Notes: generated by a model from the letters alone, not told the origin. DNA of 64,000 nucleotides from Streptomyces sp. XD-27 (GCF_030553055.1 NZ_CP130713.1:6696001-6760000); one strand, 5' to 3'. Positions 46,671 to 57,113 are shown, counted from the first letter of the stretch. Made by a program: numbers and translations.

Positions 46671-47357
46671 ATGGCCGTTCAGATCAATCCCAGTATCCTC
46701 TCAGCCGATTTCTCGCGCCTGGCGGAGGAAGCCGCAGCCGTCGAGGGCGCCGACTGGCTGCACGTCGACGTGATGGACAACCACTTCGTCCCGAACCTCA
46801 CGCTCGGCATGCCCATCGTGGAGTCGCTGAGCCGGGCCACCGGCACCCCGCTCGACCTGCACCTGATGATCGAGGAGCCGGACCGCTGGGCACCGGGATA
46901 CGTCGAGGCCGGGGCGGGCTCGGTCACCTTCCACGCGGAGGCCGCGGCCGCCCCCGTACGGCTGGCGCGGGAGATCCGGGCCAAGGGCGCGCGGGCCTCG
47001 ATGGCGCTCAAGCCCGCCACCCCCATCGAGCCCTACGAGGACCTGCTGCCCGAGCTGGACATGCTGCTGGTGATGACCGTCGAGCCCGGTTTCGGAGGCC
47101 AGGCGTTCCTCGACATCATGCTGCCGAAGATCCGCCGTACGCGTGAGTTGATCAACAAGCACGGCCTGGAGATGTGGCTCCAGGTCGACGGCGGGGTGTC
47201 CGCCGAGACCATCGAGCGGTGCGCCGAGGCCGGTGCCGACGTCTTCGTCGCCGGGTCCGCGGTGTACGGGGCGCAGGACCCGGCCGCGGCGGTGCGGGCC
47301 CTGCGCGCCCAGGCCGAGACGGCGACGGCCTCCGCCGCCTGGGCATGCGGCCATTGA
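46671..47357 (+). CDS. rpe: Ribulose-phosphate 3-epimerase
   Basis: The 228-residue TIM barrel enzyme of the pentose phosphate pathway has [17 protein letters not shown], the metal site [43 protein letters not shown] and [21 protein letters not shown] 46671 is the conserved start; the upstream frame overlaps the divergent MMPL gene. The SorC-type regulator follows 99 bases later. Confidence 0.95.
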   Translation: MAVQINPSILSADFSRLAEEAAAVEGADWLHVDVMDNHFVPNLTLGMPIVESLSRATGTPLDLHLMIEEPDRWAPGYVEAGAGSVTFHAEAAAAPVRLAREIRAKGARASMALKPATPIEPYEDLLPELDMLLVMTVEPGFGGQAFLDIMLPKIRRTRELINKHGLEMWLQVDGGVSAETIERCAEAGADVFVAGSAVYGAQDPAAAVRALRAQAETATASAAWACGH

Positions 47358-47456
47358 GTCACCGCTCGGTGAACGGAAGGGTGAAGGGCAGATCAAAGAC
47401 TCCCGTTTCTGACAGGATGACGGTGAGTCCAGAACGTGAACAGTGAGGAGACCGCG

Positions 47457-48479
47457 GTGTCGACGGGCGGCCGTTCAGCCACGCGGATGGGACCCGCCGA
47501 ACTGGTGCAGGCGGCCGCCATGGCGCGCCGCTTCTACCTTGAGGGCAAGTCCAAGATCCAGATCGCCGAGGAGTTCGGCGTCAGCCGCTTCAAGGTCGCG
47601 CGCGTCCTGGAGACCGCGCTGGAGCGCGATCTGGTGCGTATCGAGATCCGGGTGCCGGCGGAGCTGGACGCGGACCGCTCCGACGCGCTCCGCGCCCGCT
47701 ACGGCCTGCGGCACGCGGTGGTGGTGGAGTCCCCGGCCGACGCCGCGGACGACGCCCCGGACCCGGAGAACCTCGGCGAGGTCGCGGCCGACCTGCTCGG
47801 CGAGCTGGTGAACGAGGGCGACGTCCTGGGCCTGGCCTGGGGCCGCTCCACCATCCACATGGCGGCCGCCCTGCACCGGCTGCCGCCGTGCACCGTCGTC
47901 CAGCTCACCGGGGTGTACGACGCGGGCACCGCCGAGCGCGGCTCGGTGGAGGCGGTCCGCCGTGCCGCCGCGGTCTCCGGCGGCGAGGCCCACCCGATCT
48001 ACGCCCCGATGCTGCTGCCCGACCCCGCCACGGCCGCCGCGCTGCGCGGCCAGACGGGCATCGCCCGCGCGTTCGAGTACTTCGACAAGGTCACCGTCGC
48101 GGCCGTCTCCATCGGCTCGTGGGAGGCGGGGATCTCGACGGTCTACGACATGCTGAGCGAGGAGGAGCGCGCGCACTACGCCTCGCTGGGCGCCGCCGCC
48201 GAGATGTCGGCCCACCTCTTCGACACCGAGGGCCGCCGGATCGGCCGGGACCTGGGGGAGCGGTGCATCACGGTCGAGGCCGACCGGCTGCGCCGTATCC
48301 CGGAGGTCGTCGCCATCGCCGGCGGCCGCCGCAAGGCCGCCGCGATCGGCGCGGTACTCCGCTCCGGACTGGTCACGAGCCTGGTCACGGACACCGCCGC
48401 GGCCGACTTCCTGCTGCTGGAGACGGGCCCCGGACCGCGCCCCGCGCTGGACCGGGCGGACCCGGACGGGGCCGCCTGA
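47457..48479 (+). CDS. SorC/DeoR-type sugar-binding transcriptional regulator
   Basis: The 340-residue regulator has an N-terminal helix-turn-helix (AMARRFYLEGKSKIQIAEEF, VSRFKVARVLETAL) and a C-terminal sugar-phosphate-binding domain (DVLGLAWGRSTIHMAAAL, VVQLTGVYDAGTAE, VAIAGGRRKAAAIGAVL). Such proteins sense phosphorylated sugars; its place next to rpe suggests a pentose phosphate ligand. I chose GTG 47457, which has GAGGAG six bases upstream; the GTG at 47436 lacks a ribosome binding site. Confidence 0.85.
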   Translation: MSTGGRSATRMGPAELVQAAAMARRFYLEGKSKIQIAEEFGVSRFKVARVLETALERDLVRIEIRVPAELDADRSDALRARYGLRHAVVVESPADAADDAPDPENLGEVAADLLGELVNEGDVLGLAWGRSTIHMAAALHRLPPCTVVQLTGVYDAGTAERGSVEAVRRAAAVSGGEAHPIYAPMLLPDPATAAALRGQTGIARAFEYFDKVTVAAVSIGSWEAGISTVYDMLSEEERAHYASLGAAAEMSAHLFDTEGRRIGRDLGERCITVEADRLRRIPEVVAIAGGRRKAAAIGAVLRSGLVTSLVTDTAAADFLLLETGPGPRPALDRADPDGAA

Positions 48480-48547
48480 CCACCGCGTCCGCACGCTTGG
48501 TCGAATCTACGGGAGCGCGCCCCCGCCTCCTGGTAGAAGGCACAGAA

Positions 48548-48605
48548 TGCGGCTCCTGGACCGTCAAGGGATGGAAAATCATGGATGATAGGTCTAGGAG
48601 CCGCA
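48548..48605 (+). promoter_or_regulatory. Hairpin leader upstream of guaB1
   Basis: TGCGGCTCCT (48548-48557) pairs perfectly with AGGAGCCGCA (48596-48605), and the pairing continues inward through GGACC/GGTCT, for a stem of about 15 bp. The 28-base loop contains a second small hairpin (ATCAT-GG-ATGAT). It lies 74 bases before the guaB1 start, so it is probably in the mRNA leader. It does not match a riboswitch class I know. Confidence 0.5.
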
Positions 48606-48633
48606 GCCCGATCCGATGCCGGTTCTGAGCTGA

Positions 48634-50118
<1,485 letters not shown>

Positions 50119-50139
50119 GCCGACGTCATCCTCACCGCC

Positions 50140-50174
50140 GCCGGACGGGCTGCCCGATGGCAGGCCCGTCCGGC
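50140..50174. terminator. Terminator between convergent guaB1 and the DUF2637-like gene
   Basis: GCCGGACGGGC (50140-50150) pairs with GCCCGTCCGGC (50164-50174), with an inner TGCC/GGCA stem. Confidence 0.7.
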
Positions 50175-50175
50175 G

Positions 50176-50910
50176 TCAGCCGCGTGGCTGCGGCCGCCGC
50201 TGGCGCGGCAGCGCGTGGCGCGGCGGGCTGGTGAGGGTGATCTGCCGGACGAGCTGGTGGAAGGCGACCAGCGCGGAGACCGGGGGCAGCGCGGCGACGG
50301 CGATCCCCGGCAGCGTCTTGGGCGCGTGCGCCACGCACAGGAACACCGCGATGGCCGAGAAGAGGACGACCACCGCCCAGGAGTGCCCGGCGCCGTGCTG
50401 GTGCAGCGCCGCCCGCAGCACCGACAGGGACGCGACCAGCCACGGCCCGTAGACCAGCAGCGGCCACCAGTCGGCCAGCGAGTCGGTGGTGCTGGGGCTG
50501 GCCAGGAAGCGCAGCGGACCGTAGGAGATCATTCCGCCGAGCACGCTCAGCATGGCGACGATGACCGCCGTGATCGCGGCGAAGATCAGACTGATCAGCT
50601 GGAACCAGGGCAGCGACGGCAACCGGATGCGGACCCGGCGGCGCCGGCCCCGCCCTCGGGCGTGCGGAACCGGGCCCGGGGTGCTCGGCGTCATCGGCTC
50701 GGCGGCCGGTCCCGGCTCCTCGGCGGACGCCTGGAGCAGCCGGGCGAGATCCCCTTCGAGATCCCAGCGGCTGTCGAGCGTCTCGGGGTCGGGGAGCGGC
50801 ATGTTGTGCACGTCGTAGTCGGCGGCGAGGTCGAACCGGTCGCCGGGAACAGGGCCGTGACCTGCGGGGTAGGGCCCGAAGCCGGGCGGTCCCGGAGGGG
50901 GATAGGTCAT
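50176..50910 (-). CDS. Multi-pass membrane protein (DUF2637-like)
   Basis: The 244-residue protein has a cytoplasmic Pro/Asp-rich N-terminus (about 95 residues with an acidic DLAADYDVHNMPLPDPETLD) and an Arg cluster (GRGRRRRVRIRLP). Four hydrophobic segments follow (ISLIFAAITAVIVAMLSVLG, WWPLLVYGPWLVASLSVL, WAVVVLFSAIAVFLCVAHA, VAALPPVSALVAFHQLV). This layout fits the DUF2637 membrane proteins common in Streptomyces; function is unknown. The assignment to that family is by pattern only. Confidence 0.7.
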   Translation of the reverse strand: MTYPPPGPPGFGPYPAGHGPVPGDRFDLAADYDVHNMPLPDPETLDSRWDLEGDLARLLQASAEEPGPAAEPMTPSTPGPVPHARGRGRRRRVRIRLPSLPWFQLISLIFAAITAVIVAMLSVLGGMISYGPLRFLASPSTTDSLADWWPLLVYGPWLVASLSVLRAALHQHGAGHSWAVVVLFSAIAVFLCVAHAPKTLPGIAVAALPPVSALVAFHQLVRQITLTSPPRHALPRQRRPQPRG

Positions 50911-51216
50911 CGTCGCACGCCCGGTCCCGTCGTCGTACGCCCTCTTCCGACGCCGGTGTCGGGGGGCTGAAGGACCGCGTTCCAGGGGCTCTCTCTCGTC
51001 GTCACGTCACACCAACGACGGCCAAAATGGTGGCGTATCGCTGCATTCGAGTGAAAACAGTCGCCGCGTCGTGCGTGTGTGATGTCTGCAACGATTCCTC
51101 GTGCGTGACCTCTGGGCGCAATATTTATGCGTATATGCGCAACAATGATGCATTACGTGCGCCGCTACCCAGCTCGTAGGGTCTTGCGTCGACCAAGCGA
51201 TGAAGGAGCCACCTAC
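50911..51216. promoter_or_regulatory. Divergent intergenic region with AT-rich repeated ATGCG/CGCA half-sites
   Basis: Between the divergent DUF2637-like and permease genes. At 51117-51162 an AT-rich island contains GCGCAA, TGCGTATATGCGCA (TGCG and CGCA arms) and ATGCAT, followed by GTGCGC. Its composition and repeated half-sites fit binding by an Lrp/AsnC regulator, one of which is encoded directly after the permease. The rest of the region shows nothing clear. Confidence 0.45.
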
Positions 51217-52710
51217 GTGTTGGACCACGGCGCAGCCCCGGCCGTCGACGAGCGGACCGCCGCGCCCCAGCGGCTCGGCACCCGCCTGACACGGCGCAAG
51301 CCCGTCGAACGGCTGGTCACCGAGGGCGGCAAGGGCGAGGGTGGAACGCTCCGGCGCTCCCTGGGCATGTGGCAGCTGACCATGATCAGCATAGGCGCGA
51401 CCCTGGGCACCGGCATCTTCGTCGTGCTCGGCGAGGCCGTACCCGAAGCCGGTCCCGCGGTCGTGCTCTCCTTCGTCCTCGCCGGGCTGACGGCCCTGTT
51501 CTCCGCGCTGTCGTACGCGGAGCTGGCGGGCAGCGTCCCGGTCTCCGGCTCCTCGTACTCCTACGCCTACGCCACCCTCGGCGAGCTGATCGCCTGGATC
51601 TGCGGCTGGTGCCTGATCCTGGAGTACGGCGTCTCGGTGGCGGCGGTCGCCGTCGGCTGGGGCGAGTACCTCAACACCTTCCTCGACGGCACGATCGGCT
51701 GGACCATCCCCGCAGCCCTCGCCAACCCGCCGGGAGACGGCGGCACGTTCAACCTGCCCGCGCTGCTGGTGGTCCTGCTCTGCATGGCCTTCCTGCTCGG
51801 CGGGGCCAAGGAGAGCGCCCGCGCCAACACGATCATGGTCGTGGTGAAGATCGGCGCGCTGCTGCTGTTCTGCGCCGTCGCCGTCACCGGCATCAGGGCC
51901 GGGAACTACCAGCCGTTCATGCCGCTGGGCATGGCGGGAGTCAGCGCCGCCGGTTCGAGCCTGTTCTTCTCGTACATCGGCTTCGACGCGGCCTCCACCG
52001 CCGGTGAGGAGGCGAAGAACCCGCAGCGGGACCTGCCGCGCGCCATCATGCTCTCCCTGCTCATCGTCACCGTCGTCTACTGCCTGGTGGCCGCCGTCGC
52101 CGTGGGCGCCCTGCCGTGGCGGGAGTTCACCGGCTCCGAGGCCGCACTCGCCGGGATCATGGAGCACGTCACCGGACAGAGCTTCTGGGCGGTGCTGCTC
52201 GCCGCCGGCGCCGTCATCGCCATCGCCTCCGTCGTGCTGACCGTGCTCTACGGCCAGACCCGGATCCTGTTCGCGATGTCCCGCGACGGGCTCGTACCGC
52301 GGGTGTTCTCCAAGGTCCACCCGCGCACCGGTGTGCCGCGCGCCAACACCCTCATCGTCTCCCTCTTCTGCGGCGTCCTCGCCGCCGTGGTCCCGCTGGG
52401 TGAACTCGTCAACGCCACCAGCATCGGCACGCTCTTCGCGTTCGCGCTGGTCAACGTCGGCGTCGTGGTGCTGCGCCGGACCCGGCCCGACCTGACGCGC
52501 AGCTTCCGGGTGCCGCTGTCGCCGCTCTTCCCGGCCATCGGCTTCGGGCTGTGCGTGTACATGATGACCCGCCTGGACCTGATCACCTGGAAGTACTTCG
52601 GCCTGTGGATGGTGGCGGGACTCGCTCTCTATTTCGGTTACGGTATGCGCCGTTCCCGACTGGCCACCGCGGACCCGGCCGGCACCGACCTCACCGCAGC
52701 AGAGAAGTGA
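51217..52710 (+). CDS. APC family cationic amino acid permease
   Basis: The 497-residue protein has about 12 to 14 membrane helices and the APC/CAT signatures (MWQLTMISIGATLGTGIFVV, LSYAELAGSVPVSGSSYSYA, FSYIGFDAASTAGEEAKNPQ, LPRAIMLSLLIVTVVYCLV). The EEAKNPQRDLP motif is typical of the CAT subfamily, which moves Arg, Lys or ornithine. GTG 51217 has AAGGAG upstream; the longer frame from 51127 is not supported. It starts an amino-acid utilisation locus and is followed 10 bases later by an Lrp regulator. Confidence 0.9.
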   Translation: MLDHGAAPAVDERTAAPQRLGTRLTRRKPVERLVTEGGKGEGGTLRRSLGMWQLTMISIGATLGTGIFVVLGEAVPEAGPAVVLSFVLAGLTALFSALSYAELAGSVPVSGSSYSYAYATLGELIAWICGWCLILEYGVSVAAVAVGWGEYLNTFLDGTIGWTIPAALANPPGDGGTFNLPALLVVLLCMAFLLGGAKESARANTIMVVVKIGALLLFCAVAVTGIRAGNYQPFMPLGMAGVSAAGSSLFFSYIGFDAASTAGEEAKNPQRDLPRAIMLSLLIVTVVYCLVAAVAVGALPWREFTGSEAALAGIMEHVTGQSFWAVLLAAGAVIAIASVVLTVLYGQTRILFAMSRDGLVPRVFSKVHPRTGVPRANTLIVSLFCGVLAAVVPLGELVNATSIGTLFAFALVNVGVVVLRRTRPDLTRSFRVPLSPLFPAIGFGLCVYMMTRLDLITWKYFGLWMVAGLALYFGYGMRRSRLATADPAGTDLTAAEK

Positions 52711-52720
52711 TCCACGCGCA

Positions 52721-53176
52721 GTGCGACTGAATGATCTCGACGAACGCATCGTCCACGCCCTCGCCGAGGACGCCCGGCGCTCCTACGCCGACATCGGCGC
52801 CGAGGTCGGCCTGTCCGCGCCCGCCGTGAAGCGGCGCGTGGACCGGCTGCGGGCGGAGGGCGCCATCACCGGCTTCACCGTACGCGTCGACCCGGCGGCG
52901 CTCGGCTGGGAGACCGAGGGCTTCATCGAGATCTACTGCCGCCACAACACCTCGCCCGACGACATCCGGCGCGGACTGTCGCGCTACCCGGAAGTGGTGT
53001 CCGCGTCGACCGTCACCGGGGAGGCGGACGCGCTGGTGCAGGTCTTCGCCTCCGACATGCGGCACTTCGAGCGGGTGCTGGAGCGGATCGCGGGCGAGGC
53101 GTTCGTGGAGCGCACGAAGTCGGTGCTGGTGCTGTCGCCGCTCCTGCGCCGGTTCTCGTCGGGCGCGCCGGGGTAG
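52721..53176 (+). CDS. Lrp/AsnC family transcriptional regulator
   Basis: The 151-residue protein has the AsnC helix-turn-helix (LNDLDERIVHALAEDARRSY, DIGAEVGLSAPAVKRRVDRL) and the RAM ligand-binding domain (FIEIYCRHNTSPDDIRRGLS, VTGEADALVQVFASDMRHF). It begins 10 bases after the permease, so the pair is an operon and the permease is a likely target. The effector is presumably the transported amino acid. Confidence 0.92.
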   Translation: MRLNDLDERIVHALAEDARRSYADIGAEVGLSAPAVKRRVDRLRAEGAITGFTVRVDPAALGWETEGFIEIYCRHNTSPDDIRRGLSRYPEVVSASTVTGEADALVQVFASDMRHFERVLERIAGEAFVERTKSVLVLSPLLRRFSSGAPG

Positions 53177-53194
53177 GGTCCGCGGCCCCCGCGC

Positions 53195-53226
53195 CGACTT
53201 GCCTTCACGCCGACTTGCCTTCACGC
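53195..53226. repeat. 16-bp perfect tandem duplication upstream of the LysR gene
   Basis: CGACTTGCCTTCACGC occurs at 53195-53210 and is repeated without gap at 53211-53226, just after the Lrp gene and 28 bases before the LysR start codon. Confidence 0.8.
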
Positions 53227-53253
53227 GCAAAGACACTCGGCGATACTTGCGTG

Positions 53254-54201
53254 ATGCGCAAAGACCCCGATGACAGCGGACCGCGGCCCCTTCGCGCCGA
53301 CCTGAATCTGCTCATCGCCCTGGACGCGCTGCTCGCCGAGGAGAGCGTCACCGGCGCCGCCGCCCGGCTGGGCCTCTCCGGCCCCGCGATGAGCCGCACC
53401 CTGGGCCGGATCCGCCGCGCCCTCGGCGACCCGGTGCTGGTGCGCGCCGGCCGCCACATGGTCCCCACGCCGCGCGCGCTCGCCCTGCGCGCCGACGTCA
53501 GCCGGGTGCTGGACGACGCGCGCGCCCTGTTCGCCGCCTCGGCGCCCGCCGACCCCGCCACCCTGACCCGCGCCTTCACCCTCTCCGCCCACGACAGCAA
53601 CGTCGTGGCGTTCGGCGCCGGGCTGCTGGACCGGGCCGCCCGCACCGCCCCCGGGGTGACCCTGCGCTTCCTCGCCGAGGGCGCCGACTCCGTGCCCCCG
53701 CTCCGGGACGGCAGCATCGACCTGGAGATCGGCGTCATCGACCGCAACGAGCCGGAGATCCGCGTCGAGCCGCTCGGCGAGGACCGGATGGTCGGCGTCG
53801 TCCGGCCCGGCCACCCGCTCCTGGACGGGCCCGTCACCGCGCACCGCTTCGCCGCCGCCGACCATCTCGTGGTCTCCCGGCGCGGTCGGCTCTCCGGCCC
53901 CGTCGACGACGCCCTCGCCGACCGCGGGCTGCGCCGCCGCGTGATCGGCTCCGCGCCCACCATGGCCGCCGCCCTGTTCCTGCTGCCTCGCGGCGACGCC
54001 GTCGGACTGGCCGGCGAGCGCCTCGACGCCGCCGCCGTGGCCGCCCTGGGCCTGCGCACCTTCGAGGTTCCGCTGCCCCTGCCGCCGCTGCCCGTGGCCA
54101 TGGCGTGGCACCCGCGGCACGACGCGGACGGCGGCCACCGCTGGCTCCGCGCGCTGGTCAGGGATGTGGTCCGCGACACTTTCGCCCGCTCCGCGCAATG
54201 A
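53254..54201 (+). CDS. LysR family transcriptional regulator
   Basis: The 315-residue protein has the LysR winged helix (LRADLNLLIALDALLAEESV, AAARLGLSGPAMSRTLGRIR, LVRAGRHMVPT) and a substrate-binding domain (VVRPGHPLLDGPVTAHRF). The start ATG 53254 lies in a GCGCAAAGAC repeat that may serve as its own operator. It precedes the amidase and flavin monooxygenase genes and is the likely activator of them. Confidence 0.88.
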   Translation: MRKDPDDSGPRPLRADLNLLIALDALLAEESVTGAAARLGLSGPAMSRTLGRIRRALGDPVLVRAGRHMVPTPRALALRADVSRVLDDARALFAASAPADPATLTRAFTLSAHDSNVVAFGAGLLDRAARTAPGVTLRFLAEGADSVPPLRDGSIDLEIGVIDRNEPEIRVEPLGEDRMVGVVRPGHPLLDGPVTAHRFAAADHLVVSRRGRLSGPVDDALADRGLRRRVIGSAPTMAAALFLLPRGDAVGLAGERLDAAAVAALGLRTFEVPLPLPPLPVAMAWHPRHDADGGHRWLRALVRDVVRDTFARSAQ

Positions 54202-54334
54202 ATCACCGCCCTATGGCCTGATCACGAAACGAAACGACGGCGGGCCCGCAACGGTCGCGCCTTGTCCCCGCTCCTGCCGGGACCGTACCGTCGTAGCGTC
54301 CCTGCCAGGCCTTCACGCACCGCCCGAGGTCTTC

Positions 54335-55132
54335 ATGCCGTCTCTGCGCACCGCTCTCCTCCAGAGCTCCGGTCACCCCGGCGACGTCGCCGCCGGCCTC
54401 AAGGTGCTGGACGAGGCGGCCGACCGGGCGGCGGCCGCGGGCGCCCGGCTGCTCGTCACCTCCGAGATGTTCCTCACCGGCTACGCCATCGGCGACGGTG
54501 TGCACCGGCTCGCCGAGCCCGCCGACGGGCCGTCCGCCGAGGCCGTCGCGGAGATCGCCACCCGCCGCGGCGTCGGCGTGCTGTACGGCTACCCGGAGCG
54601 CGACGGCGAGGACGTCTTCAACGCCGCGCAGCTGATCGGCCCGGACGGCAAGCGCCTGGCCAACTACCGCAAGACCCACCTCTACGGCCCGTTCGAGCAC
54701 AAGTACTTCACCCCCGGCGACACCCCGGTCGCCCAGGCGGAGTTCGACGGCCTGCGGATCGGGATCATGATCTGCTACGACGTGGAGTTCCCGGAGAACG
54801 TCCGCGCCCACGCGCTCGCCGGCACCGACCTGCTGCTGGTGCCCACCGCCCAGATGCACCCCTTCCAGTTCGTCGCCGAATCGGTCGTGCCGGTGCGCGC
54901 CTTCGAGAACCAGATGTACATCGCGTACGTCAACCGCACCGGCCGCGAGCGCAGCTTCGAGTTCGTCGGGCTGAGCTGCCTGGCGGGCCCCGACGGCGCC
55001 ACCCGGGCCCGCGCCGGCCGCGGTGAGGAACTGGTCATCGGCGACGTCGACCCCGAGCTGCTGACCGCGTCCCGCACCGAGAACCCGTATCTGCACGACC
55101 GCCGCCCCGGCCTGTACGGCTCCCTGAGCTGA
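54335..55132 (+). CDS. Carbon-nitrogen hydrolase (nitrilase superfamily amidase)
   Basis: The 265-residue enzyme has the complete Glu-Lys-Cys triad: E44 in VTSEMFLTGYAIG, K113 in NYRKTHLYGPFEH and C147 in IGIMICYDVEFPENV. Its size and its neighbour, a flavin amino acid monooxygenase, match the 5-aminovaleramidase (DavA) and guanidinobutyramidase class, which hydrolyses the amide made by a 2-monooxygenase. The exact substrate is not visible. ATG 54335 matches the family start. Confidence 0.88.
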   Translation: MPSLRTALLQSSGHPGDVAAGLKVLDEAADRAAAAGARLLVTSEMFLTGYAIGDGVHRLAEPADGPSAEAVAEIATRRGVGVLYGYPERDGEDVFNAAQLIGPDGKRLANYRKTHLYGPFEHKYFTPGDTPVAQAEFDGLRIGIMICYDVEFPENVRAHALAGTDLLLVPTAQMHPFQFVAESVVPVRAFENQMYIAYVNRTGRERSFEFVGLSCLAGPDGATRARAGRGEELVIGDVDPELLTASRTENPYLHDRRPGLYGSLS

Positions 55133-55277
55133 CCCGCGCGGCGCCGCCCCCCACGGCGCCCCCGGACCGACACCCCTTCACCCGCGCGGGCGCCGCCCGC
55201 CCGCCGGGCCACCCCCTGCCCTCGCCCCCGCCTTCCCCCTGCCCTGCCCTCGTCCCCGCGCAAGGAGTCCGTACCCC

Positions 55278-57002
55278 ATGACGTCCACGGTGCCCACCGC
55301 CGTCCACGACGAGCAGGACGAGCCCACCGCCGGCCTGCCGCCCATCACCATGTTCGGCCCGGACTTCCCCTACGCCTACGACGACTACCTGGCGCACCCC
55401 GCCGGGCTCGGCCAGGTCCCCGCGACCGAGCACGGCACCGAGGTCGCCGTCATCGGCGGCGGCCTGTCCGGCATCGTCGCCGCGTACGAACTGATGAAGA
55501 TGGGGCTCAAGCCCGTCGTCTACGAGGCCGACCGGATCGGCGGCCGGCTGCGCACCGTCGGCTTCGAGGGCTGCGATCCGTCGCTGACCGCCGAGATGGG
55601 CGCGATGCGGTTCCCGCCCAGCTCCACCGCCCTCCAGTACTACATCGACCTGGTGGGCCTGGAGACCAGGCCGTTCCCCAACCCGCTGGCCCCGGACACC
55701 CCGTCCACCGTCGTCGACCTCAAGGGCGAGTCGCACTACGCCGAGACCATCGACGACCTGCCGCAGGTGTACCGCGACGTGATGGACGCCTGGAACGCCT
55801 GCCTGGAGGAGGGCGCGGACTTCTCCGACATGAACCGCGCCATGCGGGAGCGCGACGTGCCGCGCATCCGCGAGATCTGGGCGAAGCTGGTGGAGAAGCT
55901 GGACAACCAGACCTTCTACGGCTACCTCTGCGACTCCGAGGCGTTCAGGTCCTTCCGGCACCGGGAGATCTTCGGCCAGGTCGGCTTCGGCACCGGCGGC
56001 TGGGACACGGACTTCCCCAACTCCATCCTGGAGATCCTGCGCGTCGTCTACACCGAGGCCGACGACCACCACCGCGGCATCGTCGGCGGCAGCCAGCAAC
56101 TGCCGCTGCGGCTGTGGGAGCGCGCGCCCGGCAAGATCGTCCACTGGCCGCAGGGCACCTCGCTGGCCACGCTGCACGTCGGCGGCGAGCCCCGGCCCGC
56201 CGTCACCCGGCTGCACCGCACCGCCGGCAACCGCATCACCGTCACCGACGCCTCCGGCGACATCCGCACGTACCAGGCGGCGATCTTCACCGCCCAGTCC
56301 TGGATGCTGCTCTCCAAGATCGAGTGCGACGACTCGCTGTTCCCCATCGACCACTGGACGGCGATCGAGCGCACCCACTACATGGAGAGCTCGAAGCTGT
56401 TCGTGCCGGTCGACCGGCCGTTCTGGCTCGACAAGGCCGTCGACGACAAGGGGGAGCCCACCGGCCGCGACGTCATGTCGATGACGCTCACCGACCGGAT
56501 GACCCGCGGTACGTACCTGCTGGACGACGGCCCGGACCGGCCCGCCGTCATCTGCCTGTCGTACACCTGGTGCGACGACAGCCTCAAGTGGCTGCCGCTG
56601 TCGGCGGGCGAGCGGATGGAGGTCATGCTCAAGTCGCTGGGCGAGATCTATCCGAAGGTCGACATCCGCAAGCACATCATCGGCAACCCGGTCACGGTGT
56701 CGTGGGAGAACGAGCCGTACTTCATGGGCGCCTTCAAGGCGAACCTGCCCGGCCACTACCGCTACCAGCGGCGCCTGTTCACCCACTTCATGCAGGACCG
56801 GCTGCCCGACGACAAGCGCGGCATCTTCCTCGCCGGGGACGACATCTCCTGGACGGCGGGCTGGGCGGAGGGCGCCATCCAGACGGCGCTGAACGCGGTG
56901 TGGGGCGTCATGCACCACTTCGGCGGTGCCTCGGACGCCACCAACCCCGGTCCGGGCGACGTGTACGACGCGATCGCGCCGGTCGAGCTGCCAGAGGACT
57001 AG
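55278..57002 (+). CDS. Flavin-dependent amino acid oxidase/2-monooxygenase
   Basis: The 574-residue protein has the FAD-binding GxGxxG motif in VAVIGGGLSGIVAAYELMKM and the YEADRIGGRLRT ribose region. It also shows EMGAMRFPPSSTALQYYID, the hallmark of monoamine oxidase-type enzymes, and a C-terminal FAD motif (GIFLAGDDISWTAGWAEGAI). Length and the GAMRFP motif fit the L-lysine, L-arginine or L-tryptophan 2-monooxygenases, which convert the amino acid to an amide and CO2. The amidase lies 145 bases upstream and the cationic permease nearby, so Lys or Arg is the more likely substrate. Confidence 0.87.
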   Translation: MTSTVPTAVHDEQDEPTAGLPPITMFGPDFPYAYDDYLAHPAGLGQVPATEHGTEVAVIGGGLSGIVAAYELMKMGLKPVVYEADRIGGRLRTVGFEGCDPSLTAEMGAMRFPPSSTALQYYIDLVGLETRPFPNPLAPDTPSTVVDLKGESHYAETIDDLPQVYRDVMDAWNACLEEGADFSDMNRAMRERDVPRIREIWAKLVEKLDNQTFYGYLCDSEAFRSFRHREIFGQVGFGTGGWDTDFPNSILEILRVVYTEADDHHRGIVGGSQQLPLRLWERAPGKIVHWPQGTSLATLHVGGEPRPAVTRLHRTAGNRITVTDASGDIRTYQAAIFTAQSWMLLSKIECDDSLFPIDHWTAIERTHYMESSKLFVPVDRPFWLDKAVDDKGEPTGRDVMSMTLTDRMTRGTYLLDDGPDRPAVICLSYTWCDDSLKWLPLSAGERMEVMLKSLGEIYPKVDIRKHIIGNPVTVSWENEPYFMGAFKANLPGHYRYQRRLFTHFMQDRLPDDKRGIFLAGDDISWTAGWAEGAIQTALNAVWGVMHHFGGASDATNPGPGDVYDAIAPVELPED

Positions 57003-57025
57003 ATGTCTTAGGGCGTTTCGAGACC

Positions 57026-57069
57026 CGGGCCGCTGCCCCTGCACCCCCCAAGAGCGGGGCAGCGGCCCG
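57026..57069 (+). terminator. Terminator after the flavin monooxygenase gene
   Basis: Perfect 14-bp arms (57026-57039, CGGGCCGCTGCCCC, and 57056-57069) begin 24 bases after the stop and precede the convergent DUF5995 gene. Confidence 0.75.
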
Positions 57070-57113
57070 ATCCCACACGCGGCCTTGGCGGACACGGCGG
57101 CGCGCCGGGGCCC

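Noticed and set aside
48571-48588. Short frame ATG GAA AAT CAT GGA TGA in the guaB1 leader as a regulatory leader peptide
   Set aside because: Only five codons, no Shine-Dalgarno at a suitable distance and no run of regulatory codons; it lies inside the hairpin loop.
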